NCBI RefSeq assembly: GCF_014203275.1
Contig: NZ_JACHIP010000001.1
Location: forward strand, 310,001 to 374,000
DNA length: 64,000 nt
Reading direction: 5' to 3'
Origin: Granulicella aggregans
GTDB lineage: Bacteria > Acidobacteriota > Terriglobia > Terriglobales > Acidobacteriaceae
Each line of letters opens with the position of its first letter. Position 1 is the stretch's first letter. Below the pieces are notes generated by a model that was not told the origin of the DNA, searched no databases, and saw nothing but the letters and a program-made list of their open reading frames with translations. The translations under genes were made by a program, and so were the position numbers. Shown here in pieces: positions 9,253 through 17,436 of this stretch.

Positions 9253-9610
9253 CAGGTTTTTTACACAATTTACCTTAGCCATCCGCCGCTTCCCTATCCT
9301 GCGAAACATGCTGTGGCGGGCCATTGCTGCGGGTGGCTGGCCGCCCTCACTTAGGCTCGGCGAGACCGGCACGGAGTGATCCGAATGACTGTCGACGCGC
9401 GGAGATCTTCCACTAGATAAGTAATTAACGGGCTATCGACACGGAATGATTTGGCTTAAAAGTCGAAGCAGCCCATGGCCCATCTTCAGTTCGGCGCAAT
9501 CGTACCTCTCGCCCAACTGGCATGCTAGCGCAGCAAGAAGTGAGCAGCCCGGGTCACAGAGCACCCGAACCGCTCAACCTCTTGCATCGCCAAAAGTACA
9601 CTTCAGGCGC
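9253..9610. other. Non-coding gap between receptor promoter and GH38 stop
   Basis: No gene seen. The region holds a GC-rich imperfect hairpin at 9331-9346 (GGGTGGC/GCCGCCC), which might end GH38 transcription, and two copies of ACGGARTGAT (9371-9380 and 9441-9450) of unknown meaning. Confidence 0.5.
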
Positions 9611-12600
9611 TTACTTCGTTCCCACCGGAAGCACGTCATAGAGCGGCCGAGCGGCCATAACCTTCGGCCCCTCTTGCGCGACTGATACTGCCATGATGCG
9701 GATGTTCTTGTTGTTCGGCAGTTTCAGCGTCTTTGCTCCTTCGGGGAGATCTATCTCATACGCAAACAGATAGGAGTATGAGTAATCCACGTTCTTGCCA
9801 GCTGCATCGTGATGGTGGCTGCAGTACCAGGCCAGGTCCGCGCGCTTGATGAACCCTGGCTTCAGCCCGGTCATCTCGCCATAGTTGTCGTTCTTGTAGT
9901 CGGCCTTGCTCCACTGCCGATCGTCCCACTGACCGACGAAGCCGCCCCAGTCCTGGATCTTCAGCTCCGTCTTCGCTCCGCCTGCCTCGAAGACTCCCTG
10001 TTGATCGCCATCTGCCGCAGCTGCCAGCACATAGACACGGTTGTACTGTCCCGAAGGAAGCTTGATCTCCTGCCCTTTCGCGACAACAGCGTTCGCCGAG
10101 CCCGTCTTCGCTGCGCCAAGCTCGAACTTCACGTCGTTGAACTTGATCTCCGTCGGAAGCATCTCCGCCGGAAGCGAGTTCCCCTTGCCATCGAATCCGC
10201 CAGCAGACTTGCTTCCATCGGTCGTCGCCGTAGCAAGATCGTACTTCAGCGCCACCGTAGCCGACTTCACGCTGTCGCCAGCTGTTGTTGAAGGCGTCAG
10301 CTTCAGAGCGAAGGTTCGCGGCTGATAGCCACCGAACGATGTCACCAGTGCTCCCTGCTCTACTGTTGCCGGTCCAACCGGCTGCTCCTGCCCATTCATC
10401 TCGCGAGCGCTTGTAATCGGAGCAGCGAACGACACCGTCACCTTGTCCTGCGGCTTGCCGTCGAGCTCCACCAACCGCACCACTACCTCGTCGCTGTGCT
10501 CGGCCTTCTTCACTGCAAGGACACGAATGCGTGGGTTGTCCACCTTCAGCAGCGAGAACGTCTTGCCCAGCGATCCCTCGTGCTTCGCCGTTTCAAAGGC
10601 GTAGAGCGGCGAGTTCAGCCTCTGCCCCTGCCAGTCTGTCTGCGCCGTCCGCCAGTCAAGCGAGTGTCCCGCAATACCGTACGTGAACTCATGATGTCCA
10701 AAGTCCTGCGTTGCCTGGTCTTCGTATCCGCCCGCAGTTCCCGGGGTCACGATCAGTGTCAGCCTAAGCGTGTTGTCCGTCGGCTTGTCGGATCCATTCT
10801 TGCTGTCCGTCAACACCGTCGCACCAAACTTGCCACTCTCGTCCGTCAGGTCGATCCACTGGTGCGAAGGCACCTCGAACTTCTTCGGCTTCGCCGTCGG
10901 CCGTTGGACCGTCCCAATGTCCCAGTTGTAGGTCGCCATCTCGTTGCTCGCCGTGAGCGGGAAGCTCGCCTTCAGGTTCGACTCCTTCGTCTTCCAGTCG
11001 ATCACGTTGCTGAACTCGACCCGCTTGCCGCCATCTCCCGCAGACAGGCTCACGGTCTGTACAAAGTGCGATCCTGCCGTGTCACGCGTCACTTCGATCG
11101 CAACGCGGACTGGTCCATTCTCGACCACCCTGATCTTCGCTGGCCCCGAAACGTATTCCTTCGGTGCAGCCTGCTCCTGGTCCCAATCCATGTTCCAGGC
11201 TGGCCACTGCTTCGGGTTGTCGTAGGAGATCGCGAGCTTTGCAGGGGATGCCAGCAACTCCTTGTTCGCTGTCTTGTCGAAGATGCTCGCCACATCTCCA
11301 TCGTCGTTGAGCTTCACAGTGTAGTAGCTGTTCTCAAGCTCCTTATCCGAAACTTTCAGCGACGCGCTTGCCTCAGTCTTCGTCTCAATCGGCTGCACAT
11401 CGTAAACCGCGTACCCAACCGAAGGAAGGCTAGCGACGAACAGCACCTTGCCGTTCACTATCTGCGACGGCACTTCCGTACCATCGGCAGCCGTCACGCG
11501 AACACCCTGCGGCATCGCACCTTCGAAGTTCACCTTCGCTTCGACGACATCCTCCCGCGCAATGTTCAACTGATTGAAGACCACCACGGGAACGCCCTTG
11601 GTCCGCGTATCCATGCTCGATGCGATTCCCTGTACCGCGTTGCTCAGCACGCCCGCAAACTGGTTCAGCGCAATCACGTCGTCGTTCCACGCAAACTCAT
11701 ACGAGCGCGGTGTCGCCGTTCCCGCAGCCAGGTCGTGGAAGTGTGCTCCCATCGCCAATGTCCATGCGCCATTCAACCGCTGCAGGGGGTAAGGCCGTGC
11801 TCCAAGCCACTCCGCCGCGATGGACGACTTCTCCGCCGCATCGGCCAACAGCTCCTGGCGACGAATCCACCGCTTCTGGTACGCCTCCGAGGTCAACGAC
11901 GCAGCCGAGTGATTCGTGAGCTCCATCTCACCCGTGTAGCGCGGCAGCTTCGCAGCCTGCTCCGGCGTGATATCGAGGAACATCTGGTCTGCTGTCGCGG
12001 AGACAACATGCACCGGCCCCTCGCCCACCTTCACCGCAGGTGTCTCTGGTTCGGTGACCCGGTCGTCGCCGAAGCGGTCGGTCTTCCGGAAGCTTACGCT
12101 GCCCTTGGTAACGATTGCTTCCAGTGCCTTGACAGACTCTTCACTTGGAGCGCCACCGATATCGCCCGTGCCGAAGTAGTGATAATCCGTTGAGACCCCG
12201 GTCACCTTGCCGTTCAACTGCACACGGGCGGCCCAGTCTCCCTGGTGCCGGTCAAAGCTTTGGTCTTCCCTCTGGCGCACGAGATCGCGATGCTCGGCGC
12301 GAAGCTTCTCATATTCCTCGATCAGCTTCGGGTCGATCGGCTTGTGCTCTTTCTGCAAAGCCTCGCCCTGAGCCTCCATCTCCTTGATCTTCTTTTCGTC
12401 TTCGGCGATCTTCGGGTCTGGCGCGACCTCCGGCAAAGGAGCGCTCAGATCCGTAGTGATGTGCCCACCGTAGCTGCCGGGATTTACGCCGGCCAAAACG
12501 CTCTCTCCATCTGGCCCCACCCACACGCCAACATTGAACGGCGTCCCCTCAGGCGTCTTCTCGAGCGATTCTTTGCCACCCGCGTCCGCCGAAGATCCCC

Positions 12601-13153
12601 ACACCAGCTTCTGCGTCGAGAAACCCTTCACGCCCGAGTGCGCCAGGATCGTAGGCAATGACGCCGGGAAGCCGAAGCAGTCGGGAAGCATGTACTCCGC
12701 GCTCGCCTTGCCAAACTCCGTGCGGAACCAGTCGTTCCCGTAGAGCACCTGCCGGATGATCGCCTCCGCGTTTGGTGCGTTTACGTCGCCTTCTTCCATC
12801 GAAGAACCCGCCGGGAACCAGCGCCCCTGATCCACATACTTCTTCATCCTCGCGAAGTCTTCCGGGAAGTACTCCTTCATCAGCCGGTAACGGTTCGCTC
12901 CGCTGAAGTTGAAGATGTAGTGCGGGTACTTATCGATCAGCTTGAAGTTGTCTTCCATCGTCTTGCGCAGATACTCGTCGATGACCTGCGGATACTCCCA
13001 CCGCCATTCGGTATCGAGGTGCGCGTATCCGACAACGTACAGCGTCGGGTCTTTGCTCAAGTCCGGGGCGTCTTTCTTCTGCGCATTCGCAAGGCTCGGG
13101 AAGGTCAAAAGCATCAGCAAGCCAGCGGGCATCGTTTTCCAACGGAATCTCAT
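9611..13153 (-). CDS. Secreted GH38 family alpha-mannosidase
   Basis: 1,180 residues, with signal peptide 1-24 (cleavage at ANAQ). The GH38 N-terminal catalytic domain is clear: HLDTEWRW with zinc ligands His45 and Asp47, and LPDCFGFPASLP with the probable nucleophile Asp158. The middle and C-terminal beta-sandwich domains of GH38 follow, with late extra sandwich segments making it longer than the usual 850-1,050. A charged helical insert at about 250-310 looks like a coiled coil. It would release terminal alpha-mannose from mannan side chains or N-glycans, outside the cytoplasm. It lies 83 bp downstream of the GH76 stop but has its own promoter and operator, so it can be read both with GH76 and alone. 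Linkage preference (alpha-1,2/1,3/1,6) cannot be read from sequence. Confidence 0.88.
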   Translation of the reverse strand: MRFRWKTMPAGLLMLLTFPSLANAQKKDAPDLSKDPTLYVVGYAHLDTEWRWEYPQVIDEYLRKTMEDNFKLIDKYPHYIFNFSGANRYRLMKEYFPEDFARMKKYVDQGRWFPAGSSMEEGDVNAPNAEAIIRQVLYGNDWFRTEFGKASAEYMLPDCFGFPASLPTILAHSGVKGFSTQKLVWGSSADAGGKESLEKTPEGTPFNVGVWVGPDGESVLAGVNPGSYGGHITTDLSAPLPEVAPDPKIAEDEKKIKEMEAQGEALQKEHKPIDPKLIEEYEKLRAEHRDLVRQREDQSFDRHQGDWAARVQLNGKVTGVSTDYHYFGTGDIGGAPSEESVKALEAIVTKGSVSFRKTDRFGDDRVTEPETPAVKVGEGPVHVVSATADQMFLDITPEQAAKLPRYTGEMELTNHSAASLTSEAYQKRWIRRQELLADAAEKSSIAAEWLGARPYPLQRLNGAWTLAMGAHFHDLAAGTATPRSYEFAWNDDVIALNQFAGVLSNAVQGIASSMDTRTKGVPVVVFNQLNIAREDVVEAKVNFEGAMPQGVRVTAADGTEVPSQIVNGKVLFVASLPSVGYAVYDVQPIETKTEASASLKVSDKELENSYYTVKLNDDGDVASIFDKTANKELLASPAKLAISYDNPKQWPAWNMDWDQEQAAPKEYVSGPAKIRVVENGPVRVAIEVTRDTAGSHFVQTVSLSAGDGGKRVEFSNVIDWKTKESNLKASFPLTASNEMATYNWDIGTVQRPTAKPKKFEVPSHQWIDLTDESGKFGATVLTDSKNGSDKPTDNTLRLTLIVTPGTAGGYEDQATQDFGHHEFTYGIAGHSLDWRTAQTDWQGQRLNSPLYAFETAKHEGSLGKTFSLLKVDNPRIRVLAVKKAEHSDEVVVRLVELDGKPQDKVTVSFAAPITSAREMNGQEQPVGPATVEQGALVTSFGGYQPRTFALKLTPSTTAGDSVKSATVALKYDLATATTDGSKSAGGFDGKGNSLPAEMLPTEIKFNDVKFELGAAKTGSANAVVAKGQEIKLPSGQYNRVYVLAAAADGDQQGVFEAGGAKTELKIQDWGGFVGQWDDRQWSKADYKNDNYGEMTGLKPGFIKRADLAWYCSHHHDAAGKNVDYSYSYLFAYEIDLPEGAKTLKLPNNKNIRIMAVSVAQEGPKVMAARPLYDVLPVGTK

Positions 13154-13190
13154 CGGTACTCTCTCCAGGGCAAAAGGGGTGACGCAGAGG

Positions 13191-13220
13191 ATTGTTCCTC
13201 ACTTCTGACATCGTTGTCAA
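13191..13220 (-). promoter_or_regulatory. Promoter with LacI-type operator of the GH38 gene
   Basis: Minus strand: -35 TTGACA (13215-13220), 18-bp spacer, -10 AACAAT (13191-13196). The operator TGACATCGTTGTCA (13206-13219) overlaps the -35, the same arrangement and nearly the same bases as in front of the TonB receptor at 9142. Confidence 0.65.
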
Positions 13221-13236
13221 TCGGGCATCAAAGATC

Positions 13237-14364
13237 CTATTTGCTGCCCACCACAACCGCTCCCACCAGAGCATCCAATGCGGAACTCTGCGCTCCCGCG
13301 TTCGCGGCAACATAGGGGCCGGACCAAGTCTCTCCCAGCCGATCCTCCGGACCGCGAGCCTTAGTCCACACCGCCTCTGCATTTCCCTTCACAAACGCTG
13401 CAAACTCAGGCTCCTGAGACACCCGGTAAAGCTCCGCGAGGTTCCGCACGAAGATCCCCTTGAACTGCACCCCATCATCGCCACACTTCGGCTCGCATGG
13501 ATCGTGCAGCACTCCATCCTTGTCCGCCAGATGCGCTATCGCCGAATGCGTAATCTCGCGCGCGAGCTTTAGCTCCTCCGCTGCGTGCCCAGCCTTCGAC
13601 ATCTCGGCCAGTCCGCCCAGGATCACGCCCTGGTTGTACGTCCACGTAGTCTGCCCGTTGTTCGCGCACCCGGCTCCGCTCGTCTGATCTTTGGCCTTAC
13701 CCAGCCCATCGTTGATCAACCCCTGGCCATTGATCATTCCTGTGCCGCGAAACCACTTCAGCTCCCGCCTGCTCCAAGCCGCATACTGCCGCCTCTCTGC
13801 TCCGCGCGTTCGGTTAGCCAGATGCGCCCCTACCGACAGAAACAGTTCATTCGCGATCGCGTTCTTGTACTGCCGATCCTTGCTCCACCAGATGCCGCCC
13901 CCGCACGTATCGTCCCATCCACCAGCCATGTCCTTGAAGATCGACTCCGCCATCTCCAAATAGCGCTTGTCACCTGTCAGGTCGTACGCATCGATCCAGG
14001 CCAGAGCCCACCAGCCCTCATCGTCATAAAACTTGTTGAGGAATCCCGCACCCTGCTTCTGCGCCACCGTAAAGGTATTCGCGAGTGTGACTTCGTACTC
14101 GACGCGCTTACCGCTCACCCGTGCATAGTCGGCTACTGTCGTCGTAGCATTCGCGGAGTTCCACCACCCCGTCGTCTCATACAATCCCGTCGACGGAACA
14201 TACGACCGCAGCAGCGCAGCCATCGCATCGCTGGCCCTTCGCAGATCGCGATTGTCCACTTGACGTACGGCAGTGGCGGTGTTTTTCAATGTATGCGAGG
14301 CACAGCCAATAAGAGAGGCTGCAACGAGCAAGAGAGATCCCGCTCGGCGAGTTAGGTCCTTCAT
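13237..14364 (-). CDS. GH76 endo-alpha-1,6-mannanase, lipoprotein
   Basis: About 375 residues from the ATG at 14364, chosen because it gives a clean lipoprotein signal (MKDLTRR..., lipobox LIGC); earlier GTG/ATG at 14385/14382 are possible. GH76 enzymes cut the alpha-1,6-mannose backbone of yeast mannan or related glycans. The (alpha/alpha)6 fold signature is seen in NKFYDDEGWWALAWIDAY, whose Asp-Asp pair (114-115 in this numbering) corresponds to the catalytic pair of the family, plus GGGIWWS and NELFLSVGA helices. The predicted location is membrane-anchored in the periplasm or on the surface. It is just downstream of the LacI gene (25 bp to the chosen start), so regulator and enzyme are probably one transcript. 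Confidence 0.85.
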   Translation of the reverse strand: MKDLTRRAGSLLLVAASLIGCASHTLKNTATAVRQVDNRDLRRASDAMAALLRSYVPSTGLYETTGWWNSANATTTVADYARVSGKRVEYEVTLANTFTVAQKQGAGFLNKFYDDEGWWALAWIDAYDLTGDKRYLEMAESIFKDMAGGWDDTCGGGIWWSKDRQYKNAIANELFLSVGAHLANRTRGAERRQYAAWSRRELKWFRGTGMINGQGLINDGLGKAKDQTSGAGCANNGQTTWTYNQGVILGGLAEMSKAGHAAEELKLAREITHSAIAHLADKDGVLHDPCEPKCGDDGVQFKGIFVRNLAELYRVSQEPEFAAFVKGNAEAVWTKARGPEDRLGETWSGPYVAANAGAQSSALDALVGAVVVGSK

Positions 14365-14389
14365 CGTTCCAATGTCTCCCATCACCCAG

Positions 14390-15397
14390 CTAACATCCGC
14401 AAGATTGCCTGATTACCAGCTTCGCTGGCAAGACCACTGACCGGAAGCTTCCTGTCCTTCCGTTCAACCGCTCGAACAGTAAGCTCGCGCCGGCCCGGCC
14501 AATCTCTTCGGCAGGTTGCACAACCACGGACAGTCCGGGAGAGATCAGATCCGCAAGATCAAAGTCGTCGAAGGAAAGCATCGCAATATCCTTTGCTATA
14601 GACTTCCCGAGCTGCCGCAGTCCCCGCAGTGCCGCCATCGTGCAGACCCAGTTCAGCGTTAGGATCGCGTCCGCGTTGTGCAATGCGAAGATGTGCTCCG
14701 TGAACCACTGCGGCGTGAGCACATTCTCGTGCTCCACCATGCAGATTCGCTCTTGCAGGTTGGCCGCGCGCATCGCCGCGCGGTAGCCGGTCACCCGTTC
14801 CTTCATGGTGTAAAGATGTGGTCGCGCCCCAATTGCCACCACGCGGCGCAATCCATGTCCCAAAAGATGTTCAGTGGCTTCGCGTGCGCTTCGACGATTC
14901 GTGACGGTAACGGAGTCGAGCTTGGCGTTCTTCAATACCTGGTCGAGCGCAACCACGTGGACGTCCGCCGGTATCACGCCGGTAAACGTATCGTGACGGC
15001 TGTCAGCGGGAGCGATCACGAGACCGTCGATCTGTCGTCCGATCAGGGCTTGAATCTCTGACCGTTCCAACTCGACATCGCCGCCTGAACTTGCGAGGAT
15101 GACCGCATATCCGCACTCCCGCGCTGCTGCCTGAAGGCCGTGCACGGAGTTCGCGGTGAACGGGTCGGAGAGATTCGGAACGATCATTCCCACCGCTGCC
15201 GATCGTTGGGCTTTCAAGCCGCGAGCCAGCGCGTTGGCGCGATATCCGAGACGCTCCATCGCTGCCCGGACCTTGGCTGCCTTTTCCTCTCGTACCTCGG
15301 GAGAGTTGTTCAAGACCCTCGATGCCGTTTTGAGTGATACGCCAGCTTCCAGTGCGACATCCACCAGCGTCGGCACACTACTTTTCGGTATTGCCAT
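14390..15397 (-). CDS. LacI-family transcriptional regulator (mannan locus)
   Basis: 335 residues from the ATG at 15397 (MAIPKSS...), chosen over an upstream frame extension to 15502 because LacI proteins start a few residues before the helix-turn-helix and because the skipped stretch contains a LacI-like palindrome. HTH at about 9-55 (TLVDVALEAGVSLKTASRVL, then the hinge helix LARGLKAQRS), followed by a periplasmic-binding-protein-like sugar-binding domain (GMIVPNLSDPF, GLVIAPADS, LSFDDFDLADLISPGLS). It is the natural candidate to bind the TTGACAACGATRTCA operators in front of the TonB receptor (5612-9142) and GH38, and probably its own promoter. The inducer is unknown; a mannose-type sugar is inferred from neighbours. 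Confidence 0.85.
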   Translation of the reverse strand: MAIPKSSVPTLVDVALEAGVSLKTASRVLNNSPEVREEKAAKVRAAMERLGYRANALARGLKAQRSAAVGMIVPNLSDPFTANSVHGLQAAARECGYAVILASSGGDVELERSEIQALIGRQIDGLVIAPADSRHDTFTGVIPADVHVVALDQVLKNAKLDSVTVTNRRSAREATEHLLGHGLRRVVAIGARPHLYTMKERVTGYRAAMRAANLQERICMVEHENVLTPQWFTEHIFALHNADAILTLNWVCTMAALRGLRQLGKSIAKDIAMLSFDDFDLADLISPGLSVVVQPAEEIGRAGASLLFERLNGRTGSFRSVVLPAKLVIRQSCGC

Positions 15398-15872
15398 ATG
15401 TTGACCAATCTGAGACCGGCTTGTGACGGCGACCGTCCGCCGGCCTCTCCACCCTGAAACGTTTTCGAGAGAACCCGCGATCCTCTCTACAAAAAGCCGC
15501 AAGTATCCAAACTAAACGACACAAGGATTGCCGAAAGTAAAATGCCGTGCCTATGCCCCAAGCGCTGCTGAGGCGGAAGCGAGTTCAGAATAGCAGTCGC
15601 CATTTTGATCCTAGACGTGGCAAAGCAACCTGCAACCTTGCAAGGAGACGAAGCAGACTTTCAAATCTGCCCGAGTTTCTCATGGAGGAAGACTCTCATC
15701 GGGTACGGTCCAGACCCCTTCAAAGTTCCAGCGCGCACTCAAAACTCTTGCATCCTTCCGCGATCACATGAATTCCCGACCCTAGGTTCCTCGACCGCCA
15801 AGCCCACGAAATCCATTTGGCTATACGATCAGTAACGAACTTTCGAACCGCAGCGAAGGATGCGAGTTACCC
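15398..15872. other. Divergent intergenic region between LacI gene and Tat-protein gene
   Basis: 475 bp without a convincing gene. It holds the TGAAACGTTTTC palindrome (15455-15466) near the LacI gene and a long imperfect stem-loop at about 15671-15704 (CCCGA...TCGGG outer pair with GAGT/ACTC inside). No clear -35/-10 pair was found for the rightward gene. Confidence 0.4.
15455..15466. promoter_or_regulatory. Possible autoregulatory LacI-type site
   Basis: TGAAACGTTTTC, a near palindrome with central CG, 58 bp upstream of the chosen LacI start. It differs in sequence from the TGACAACG-type sites of the receptor and GH38, so it may serve another regulator. Confidence 0.35.
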
Positions 15873-17291
15873 ATGGACCGTCGAAAATTTCTCAGTGGCT
15901 CCGCTATGACTGGAGCCGGCATCATGGCGGAGTCGCGGGGATTCGCCTCTGCCGGTAACCTTTTCTCCCGGTCGCCGATATCACCACAACTCAATGGCAA
16001 TCGATTCGTGACCTTCTGCATCATGATTCGCACCACGCCCTGGGAAGTCTCTCGCGACGTAAAGCTGTTGGACCGCGACGAGTCGACCTGGCACACACTC
16101 GATGGCGTCAAGTCTATGCGCGAGGCGTTCTCCCGCTCGAACCCCGACGGCAGAATGACCTGGGGCTTCACCCTCAATGCACTCGAAGACAAGCGTACGA
16201 ATTACCGTCAGATTCGCGACTACGCCGTTGAGTGCCACGAGCGATATGGTGATGAGGTCTCGTACTTCCCGGGATACTTTCCGGCGATGTATCTTCCTCG
16301 TGAGCGAGTCAATCGCGAGATGACGGAGGCGATCCAGATCATCTCGAACTTCGTCGGTAAGGGGTATCGTCCGCAGGCCATCATGGGCGGTTTCCTTTCC
16401 GCAGACAACCTCGCCTATCTCGCGCAGAAGGAGGACATCCACACGGCACACGCCGTCATCTGGTCGCAACATGCGATCGATGGAGGAGGCGCGGATGGTT
16501 CCCCATCATATCCCTTCTATCCCTCGACGCAACACTTCTGCAAGCCCGCGCAGTCGGCAGCGGACTTTATCGACTGCGTGAATCTCGACGGTTGGACGAT
16601 GGACTTCATCTGCGCCCGCAAGAGCGGCGCTCTCGATCACAAGATCACGGGCTACAACAGCCGGCGTGGTGTCGGGCCGATCGAAACCTATGTCGGATGG
16701 GGCATCGATCTTGGACATCGCGAGGTCATGCACACGCAGTCGATTCACTTCGACGAAGGTTTTGTGCGCAACAAGTTTGGCTGGGTCACCAACATCTGGG
16801 AGGCACAGATGGTTCATGAGTTCGGCAAAGACCTCGTCTGCTCCGCCCTTGAGCTTTGGGTTACAGACACCAAAAAACGTTGGCCGGATACTAAGTTTGT
16901 GAGCTTCGGCGAGTTCGGCTCCATTTGGCGAGAGGCGCATCCAACGAACGAAACATGGAACTACAACTTCCTCGAACGCGGCTCCGGCCTCGGCGACTCT
17001 TATAACAATCTTGAAATCGAGTGGTTCATGAATAAGCACTTTCGCCTAGCGCTCCTTCGCGACTGGCACGAGAACTCGCCACGAAAGGTCATCGACTTCA
17101 CACGCTACGATCTCACCGCGCATGAACCGCCCGACCCAAGTCCCGAGAGGCCAGAGAAGTCCTGGGACCTGATGAACCGCATCAACCAGAAGCAGCTTCG
17201 ACCGCAGGACAAACCCATCTCGATCGCCGAGCTATCTCTCGAAGACCGGGCGTTCATCTTTAGCAATATCCCGGAGCTCAATATCAAATGA
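15873..17291 (+). CDS. Tat-exported protein of unknown function (DUF3863/DUF3864-like)
   Basis: 472 residues with a twin-arginine signal (DRRKFLSGSA, then small residues to about 30), hence exported folded, often a sign of a bound cofactor or metal. From memory the body (CIMIRTTPWE, ..LDGVKSMREAFSRSNPDGRMTWG.., GGFLSADNLAYLAQ, YVGWGIDLGHREVMHTQSIHFDEGF) resembles proteins annotated DUF3863 plus DUF3864 in Bacteroides; no enzyme activity is known to me. The distribution of W, D, H and E residues, and the (beta/alpha)-like rhythm, resemble polysaccharide deacetylase or glycosidase barrels, but this is only an impression. It sits between the LacI/GH76/GH38 genes and GH92, 145 bp before the GH92 start and on the same strand, so a role in mannan or glycoprotein breakdown is inferred. 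Confidence 0.5.
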   Translation: MDRRKFLSGSAMTGAGIMAESRGFASAGNLFSRSPISPQLNGNRFVTFCIMIRTTPWEVSRDVKLLDRDESTWHTLDGVKSMREAFSRSNPDGRMTWGFTLNALEDKRTNYRQIRDYAVECHERYGDEVSYFPGYFPAMYLPRERVNREMTEAIQIISNFVGKGYRPQAIMGGFLSADNLAYLAQKEDIHTAHAVIWSQHAIDGGGADGSPSYPFYPSTQHFCKPAQSAADFIDCVNLDGWTMDFICARKSGALDHKITGYNSRRGVGPIETYVGWGIDLGHREVMHTQSIHFDEGFVRNKFGWVTNIWEAQMVHEFGKDLVCSALELWVTDTKKRWPDTKFVSFGEFGSIWREAHPTNETWNYNFLERGSGLGDSYNNLEIEWFMNKHFRLALLRDWHENSPRKVIDFTRYDLTAHEPPDPSPERPEKSWDLMNRINQKQLRPQDKPISIAELSLEDRAFIFSNIPELNIK

Positions 17292-17436
17292 GTCGAGATT
17301 CACGCCGTTGACTTAGCCGATGACGGTATTACCGCATTCCGTCGTTGTCGTCTCGCTACGCCAACGCGATAGACTCGGCAACTGTGGTTTGCACGTCTAT
17401 TGCGCGTGCACTGAAATGATGCAGGAGTTCCGATCG

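Noticed and set aside
10496..12193. Long antisense open frame (565 codons) opposite the GH38 gene
   Set aside because: Composition full of Arg/His/Leu and no motif; it mirrors the GC-rich third codon positions of the real gene.
9611..13153. Possible SusD or lipoprotein binding partner near the receptors
   Set aside because: No gene in 5-37 kb has a SusD-like lipoprotein signature.
15398..15502. N-terminal extension of the LacI gene to 15502
   Set aside because: The extra 35 residues have no homology, and a LacI-like palindrome lies in the stretch, so the ATG at 15397 is preferred.
17330..17350. Third copy of the mannan operator (CGTCGTTGTCGTC) before GH92
   Set aside because: Only the right half (CGTTGTC) agrees with the consensus; the left half does not.
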